Shown here: in pieces, positions 52,525 through 55,207 of the stretch
Position numbering within the stretch: the first letter of the stretch is position 1
Layout of the letters: every line of letters begins with the position of its first letter
NCBI GenBank assembly: GCA_017478025.1
Contig: JAFVGZ010000011.1
Coordinates: 1 to 55,207, forward strand
Length of the DNA stretch: 55,207 nt
DNA from: Prevotella sp.
Lineage (GTDB): Bacteria; Bacteroidota; Bacteroidia; Bacteroidales; Bacteroidaceae
Reading direction: 5' to 3'
Translations under genes and position numbers: made by a program
The notes under the pieces: model-generated
Seen by the model: only the letters and a program-made list of their open reading frames with translations
What the model was told of the DNA's origin: nothing
The model's database searches: none

Positions 52525-53817
52525 ATGCATAATTTTCAATCCTCAACTTGTGACGCTCACAGTGGTTTAGATCTCTCCCCCCAAGGGGGGAGTCGGTGGG
52601 GGGCTGGGGCTATCCTTCTTCTCGGTGGCACCGCCATCCAAATACCCATAATCCACAAGGCCCACGAAATGGGTCTTCGGGTCATCACGTGTGACAACAG
52701 GCCCGACAATCCCGGTCACTCCATCGGCGATGAGTATCACAATGTGGATATCACAGACAATGAAGCAGTTCTGCAGTTGGCAGAACGGCTGCACGTTGAT
52801 GCCGTTGTGAACTATAGTCTTGAGGCTGGCATAAAGGCCGCAGCATACGCCCAGGAGGCACTCGGCAAGCCTACCAGCCCCTATTCCTCTGTCTGCACGC
52901 TGTCAGACAAGAAGCTCTTCCGTCAGTTCCTTCGTGAGCACGGCTTCTGCACGCCCGGGATGATTACCTGCAGCAGCAAGGAAGAGGCGTTCAGCAAGGT
53001 AGAGTCGCTCCGCTTTCCCGTTGTGGTAAAGCCCACCGACCTGTGGGGCAGTCGCGGCGTGACACGCGTGGATGCCTCTCCGCTCCATCAGGAGGCGCAG
53101 CTGTCAGCAGCCGTTGACCTTGCCCTCTCACTCTCTCGTGGCGGCGAGGTAATCATAGAGGAGTTCGTAGAGCCATGCGGCCCGGCCATTGAGGGCAATG
53201 CCTTTGCCATCGACGGTGTGCTGACAACACGTGCGTGGGCCGATGTTTACAATGATCCCCAGGCAGCAAACCCCATAACGCCTGTCACCTTCTGCTATCC
53301 CTCCACGCAGCCCCGTCATCTCCTAGACAAGCTTGACGCTACCCTCAACCGTCTCCTGTCGCTGCTCGGCATGAGGACCAACGCCTATAACGTGGAGGCG
53401 CGCATAGACCGCAACGGAGACATTTACCTCATGGAGGTAGCGCCGCGCAACGGAGGCAACACCTCTCACGACATCCTCTCACTCATCACGGGGCAGGACG
53501 TGCAGCGCGCCATCATACTCGCTGCTCTCGGCGAGGACTGTTCGTTCATGCGCAATGTCAGCTACGATACCTTCTGGATGGGATATGTGGTACACACCAA
53601 CACGCCCGGCATCTATCAGGGGATGTGGATGGACGAGGACTTCAAGCAGAACAGCCTTGTGCGCTACACTCCGTTCATGCAACCCGGCAGCCCCGCCGGC
53701 ACATACTCCGGAACCAATAATACCATCGGCGCGCTCCACGCACAGTTCGCCACACGAGAAGAGATGATGAAGGTGGCAACCGACACCACGCGCTATTTCC
53801 GACCCATCGTGAGATAA
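52525..53817 (+). CDS. ATP-grasp protein with repeat-derived N-terminus
   Basis: A 430-residue ATP-grasp family protein, related to carbamoyl-phosphate-synthase-like ligases. The conserved part begins at AILLLGGTAIQIPIIHKAHE (about residue 29). ATP-binding motifs include FPVVVKPTDLWGSRGV, the metal-ligand region LMEVAPRNGGNTSHD and EARIDRNGDIYLMEV. Relatives join carboxylate and amine groups. The first 28 residues (ATG at 52525) are translated from the ATGCATAATT-type spacer and a G-rich repeat (52573-52605), and no other in-frame start exists between them and the conserved part. It is convergent with DUF2147 (3 bp apart). Its substrate is unknown. Confidence 0.85.
   Translation: MHNFQSSTCDAHSGLDLSPQGGSRWGAGAILLLGGTAIQIPIIHKAHEMGLRVITCDNRPDNPGHSIGDEYHNVDITDNEAVLQLAERLHVDAVVNYSLEAGIKAAAYAQEALGKPTSPYSSVCTLSDKKLFRQFLREHGFCTPGMITCSSKEEAFSKVESLRFPVVVKPTDLWGSRGVTRVDASPLHQEAQLSAAVDLALSLSRGGEVIIEEFVEPCGPAIEGNAFAIDGVLTTRAWADVYNDPQAANPITPVTFCYPSTQPRHLLDKLDATLNRLLSLLGMRTNAYNVEARIDRNGDIYLMEVAPRNGGNTSHDILSLITGQDVQRAIILAALGEDCSFMRNVSYDTFWMGYVVHTNTPGIYQGMWMDEDFKQNSLVRYTPFMQPGSPAGTYSGTNNTIGALHAQFATREEMMKVATDTTRYFRPIVR
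52573..52605 (+). repeat. G-rich hairpin repeat within the ATP-grasp 5' end
   Basis: Pattern CTCTCCCCCC-AAGGGGGGAG-TCGGTGGGGGGCT, in the same orientation as the priA-flanking copies and inverted relative to 6137-6166. It is translated in the reading frame of the ATP-grasp gene. Confidence 0.75.
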
Positions 53818-53820
53818 CTG

Positions 53821-54216
53821 CTACTTCCTCGTCCAGGTCTGCGTTTCATAGAACATGGCCACATAGCCGCGAACCTTCAATTTGTTGCCCTCCAGCCACA
53901 TAGAACACTTATAGGTCTTGCCGTTCTTGGGGTTATAGATCCTGCCGCCTTCCCACTTGTCTTTCTTCTTAGACAGTCCCGTGAGGATGTTCACACCCAC
54001 AAGCTTACGGCTTTGCAGCTTCTTCTCCGGATTGTGTACATCCAGTTGGCCGTCGCCTTTCTTCAGCCACACAATCTTTCCGTTCAGCTTGTCACCACTC
54101 TTGTAAATCTCCACCTGGGATTCTCCCCCTTCAGTCACCCACTTGCCAATGACATCCTGCGCATAACCAGCCACAGACATCACCACAAGCATCAACAACA
54201 TAATCACTTTTTTCAT
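53821..54216 (-). CDS. DUF2147 family exported protein
   Basis: A 131-residue exported protein (signal MKKVIMLLMLVVMSVAGYAQ) that matches DUF2147: VIGKWVTEGGESQVEIYKSGDKLNGKIVWLKKGD, VGVNILTGLSKKKDKWEGGRIYNPKNGKTYKCSMWLEGNKLKVRGY. The family is a small lipocalin-like fold of unknown function in the envelope. It converges with the ATP-grasp gene and is driven by the promoter at 54278-54309. Confidence 0.9.
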   Translation of the reverse strand: MKKVIMLLMLVVMSVAGYAQDVIGKWVTEGGESQVEIYKSGDKLNGKIVWLKKGDGQLDVHNPEKKLQSRKLVGVNILTGLSKKKDKWEGGRIYNPKNGKTYKCSMWLEGNKLKVRGYVAMFYETQTWTRK

Positions 54217-54277
54217 ACTCTGAATAGCTTGTTTTTTTCGTTATAAAGGTTAATAATTCGGTTACTAATATCACTTG

Positions 54278-54309
54278 CAAAGGTACGATTAAGTTATGAG
54301 ATGTGCAAG
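54278..54309 (-). promoter_or_regulatory. Promoter for the DUF2147 gene
   Basis: On the minus strand CTTG (54309-54306), 20 bp and TACCTTTG (54285-54278). The extended sequence is nearly the same as the promoter at 24293-24324, and its downstream part is repeated at 54410-54434. Confidence 0.7.
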
Positions 54310-54340
54310 AGAAAGAACTTATTTTTTCTCTTGCACATCC
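54301..54340. repeat. Perfect 15-bp inverted repeat overlapping the DUF2147 promoter
   Basis: GATGTGCAAGAGAAA and its exact complement with a 10-nt centre. The left arm contains the -33 element of the DUF2147 promoter, so it may be an operator or a duplicated, inverted promoter piece. Confidence 0.65.
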
Positions 54341-54461
54341 AAGACGAAGTACCTTCTTTCAATCGCTACGCTTGGTAAAAGCGTCACAGAGTGCCGAGCG
54401 AGACACAGTCAAAGGTACGATTAAGTTTTGAGATACAAAACACAAAATGAAAAAAAACACA

Positions 54462-54626
54462 CACTTGTACACTTATACACTTTTACACTTTTACACTTTA
54501 AGGATAAACAAGAATAAAGTGATTTCATTATAAATAAGGTACGCGCGAGAAATTAATTATATTATTATTATCCTCTCCGACAATCTCATAATCACTAAAG
54601 TGTAAAAGTGTATAAGTGTATAAGTG
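54462..54626. repeat. Inverted pair of 8-bp-period arrays (CACTTnTA)
   Basis: The left array (54462-54500) has four full and one short unit of CACTTnTA (CACTTGTA, CACTTATA, CACTTTTA twice). The right array (54596-54626) has four complementary units (TAAAGTG, TAAAAGTG, TATAAGTG twice). They are 95 bp apart, AT-rich between. Reading TTATACACT, the units are one base off a DnaA box (TTATnCACA). Confidence 0.8.
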
Positions 54627-54945
54627 AATTGTTAACAAATCTTACAACTGTTAACGCTACGCATATTTCACTATTAGTATGGAGTTTGCCTTATTCCTTA
54701 CCGTGCTGACATAACTTCCACATTTTCAGCCGTTTTCAAAGCGGGTATTTTACGGTGTAAAACCTTTGTTTTTAGGCGGTTATCTCAATACGATTTCCCT
54801 GCTATTTACGTGCTTTTAGGTCCTTGTTGACCTACCTTCACGATATGGCGCATCGAAGCATAGCGAAATGTTAAAATACCGTGTAAACGGATGTTAAAGT
54901 GATGCAGTTTTTTCGCGATTTTCGGAATCGTATTGATATTCTTTG

Positions 54946-54953
54946 TACCTTTG
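54946..54953 (+). promoter_or_regulatory. -7 box for the last gene
   Basis: TACCTTTG with TTCG 21 bp upstream. Nearly 190 bp of repeats lie between it and the start codon. Confidence 0.5.
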
Positions 54954-54964
54954 CAGTGTAAATA

Positions 54965-55002
54965 ATTGACCATTGACCATTGACGATTGACCATTGACCA
55001 TT
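54965..55002. repeat. 7-bp-period ATTGACC array
   Basis: Five units of ATTGAC(C/G) in tandem, presumably in the leader of the last gene. Confidence 0.7.
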
Positions 55003-55023
55003 AGGCTGTTGCGGTGGGACCAA

Positions 55024-55060
55024 ATTTGTTAATTTGTTAATTCGTTAACTCGTTAATTCG
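55024..55060. repeat. 8-bp-period TTAATTYG array
   Basis: Four or more units of TTTGTTAA/TTCGTTAA, complementary to the array after pheS (5294-5341). Confidence 0.65.
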
Positions 55061-55139
55061 AAAAGGCTTTGCAAAGTGATCTATATTATTAACCGTTTAG
55101 CATTGCGCTGTTATGGCGCAGAAAGGAGAAAAAAGCATT

Positions 55140-55207
55140 ATGGCAGGAATTATTCAGTATGTTACCTATCAGGACAACCGCAAGGAAGTAGGCACTCACC
55201 TGTACTA
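55140..55207 (+). CDS. Possible HU-family DNA-binding protein, 3' partial
   Basis: Only the first 22 codons are present: MAGIIQYVTYQDNRKEVGTHLY. AAAGGAGAAAAA upstream is a plausible ribosome-binding region. The start resembles Bacteroidetes HU-like (histone-like) DNA-binding proteins, but the fragment is too short to be sure. Confidence 0.5.
   Translation, partial: MAGIIQYVTYQDNRKEVGTHLY

Larger units (their letters stand above)
54217..55139. other. 923-bp gene-free region with several repeats
   Basis: No convincing gene. From left to right: the DUF2147 promoter; a perfect inverted GATGTGCAAGAGAAA pair (54301-54340); a second copy of the promoter core (54410-54434); the inverted 8-bp-period arrays (54462-54626); an AT-rich stretch; a plus-strand -7 box TACCTTTG (54946-54953); a 7-bp-period ATTGACC array (54965-55002); and an 8-bp-period TTAATTYG array (55024-55060). 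Confidence 0.75.

Noticed and set aside
54462-54626. Firm call of oriC
   Set aside because: The match to DnaA boxes is imperfect and no dnaA, dnaN or GC-skew evidence is available; left as a speculative finding.

Overview
The window reads as ordinary chromosome of a Bacteroidales bacterium, most likely Prevotella or a close relative. The reasons are promoters of the Bacteroidetes type (TTTG or CTTG, about 20 bp, then TAnnTTTG), a type IX secretion protein (SprA), pectin-degrading enzymes, a ThrA-ThrC operon whose middle gene is a phosphoglycerate-mutase-like protein instead of ThrB, and many signal peptides and Bacteroidales-type small secreted families. No rRNA, prophage, transposase, CRISPR array or SusCD locus was seen. 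The 5' end cuts an esterase gene and the 3' end cuts a small gene that may be HU-like.

Layout. 1-3.5 kb: partial esterase with a starch-binding-like tail, a GNAT acetyltransferase, a lipoprotein and greA. 3.5-19.2 kb: a repeat-rich gap, then pheS, ruvA, the giant sprA, nadB, dacB, aroB and asnA. 19.3-26.0 kb: a Spy-like/membrane protein pair, a GH78 rhamnosidase fused to a sialidase-like propeller, a MntA-type antitoxin whose HEPN toxin partner is destroyed by a palindromic element, and an M48 lipoprotein protease. 26.3-31.5 kb: threonine operon. 31.5-40.9 kb: rhamnogalacturonan lyase and two pectinesterase copies, one a truncated chimera, bracketing four secreted proteins of unknown function and a patch of gene debris. 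40.9-47.6 kb: a Rel-family (p)ppGpp enzyme, a strangely charged lytic transglycosylase, a DUF5683 protein and parBA. 47.8-55.2 kb: tRNA-Arg(CCG), an LtaS-like sulfatase, priA, an ATP-grasp protein, DUF2147 and a repeat-rich gap.

How it fits together. Much of the window is housekeeping: transcription, translation, recombination, amino-acid, shikimate and NAD synthesis, stringent response and chromosome partitioning. Three enzymes (alpha-rhamnosidase, PL11 lyase, CE8 esterase) point to use of rhamnogalacturonan or pectin, but they are dispersed and not in a classical polysaccharide utilisation locus. The SprA translocon could export cargo such as the lyase, which has a sorting-like C-terminal tail.

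The most unusual content is between and at the edges of genes. Arrays of a 17-bp TTACCAA...TTGGTAA palindrome, spaced exactly 22 or 33 bp, follow the rhamnosidase and the lyase. A family of G-rich hairpins sits at gene borders; two identical 33-bp copies flank priA and another copy is translated as the N-terminus of the ATP-grasp protein. A 184-bp REPIN-like element truncates the HEPN toxin. A pectinesterase copy carries a foreign N-terminus. An 8-bp-period inverted repeat array near 54.5 kb resembles iterons. All sequence comparisons here were made by eye.
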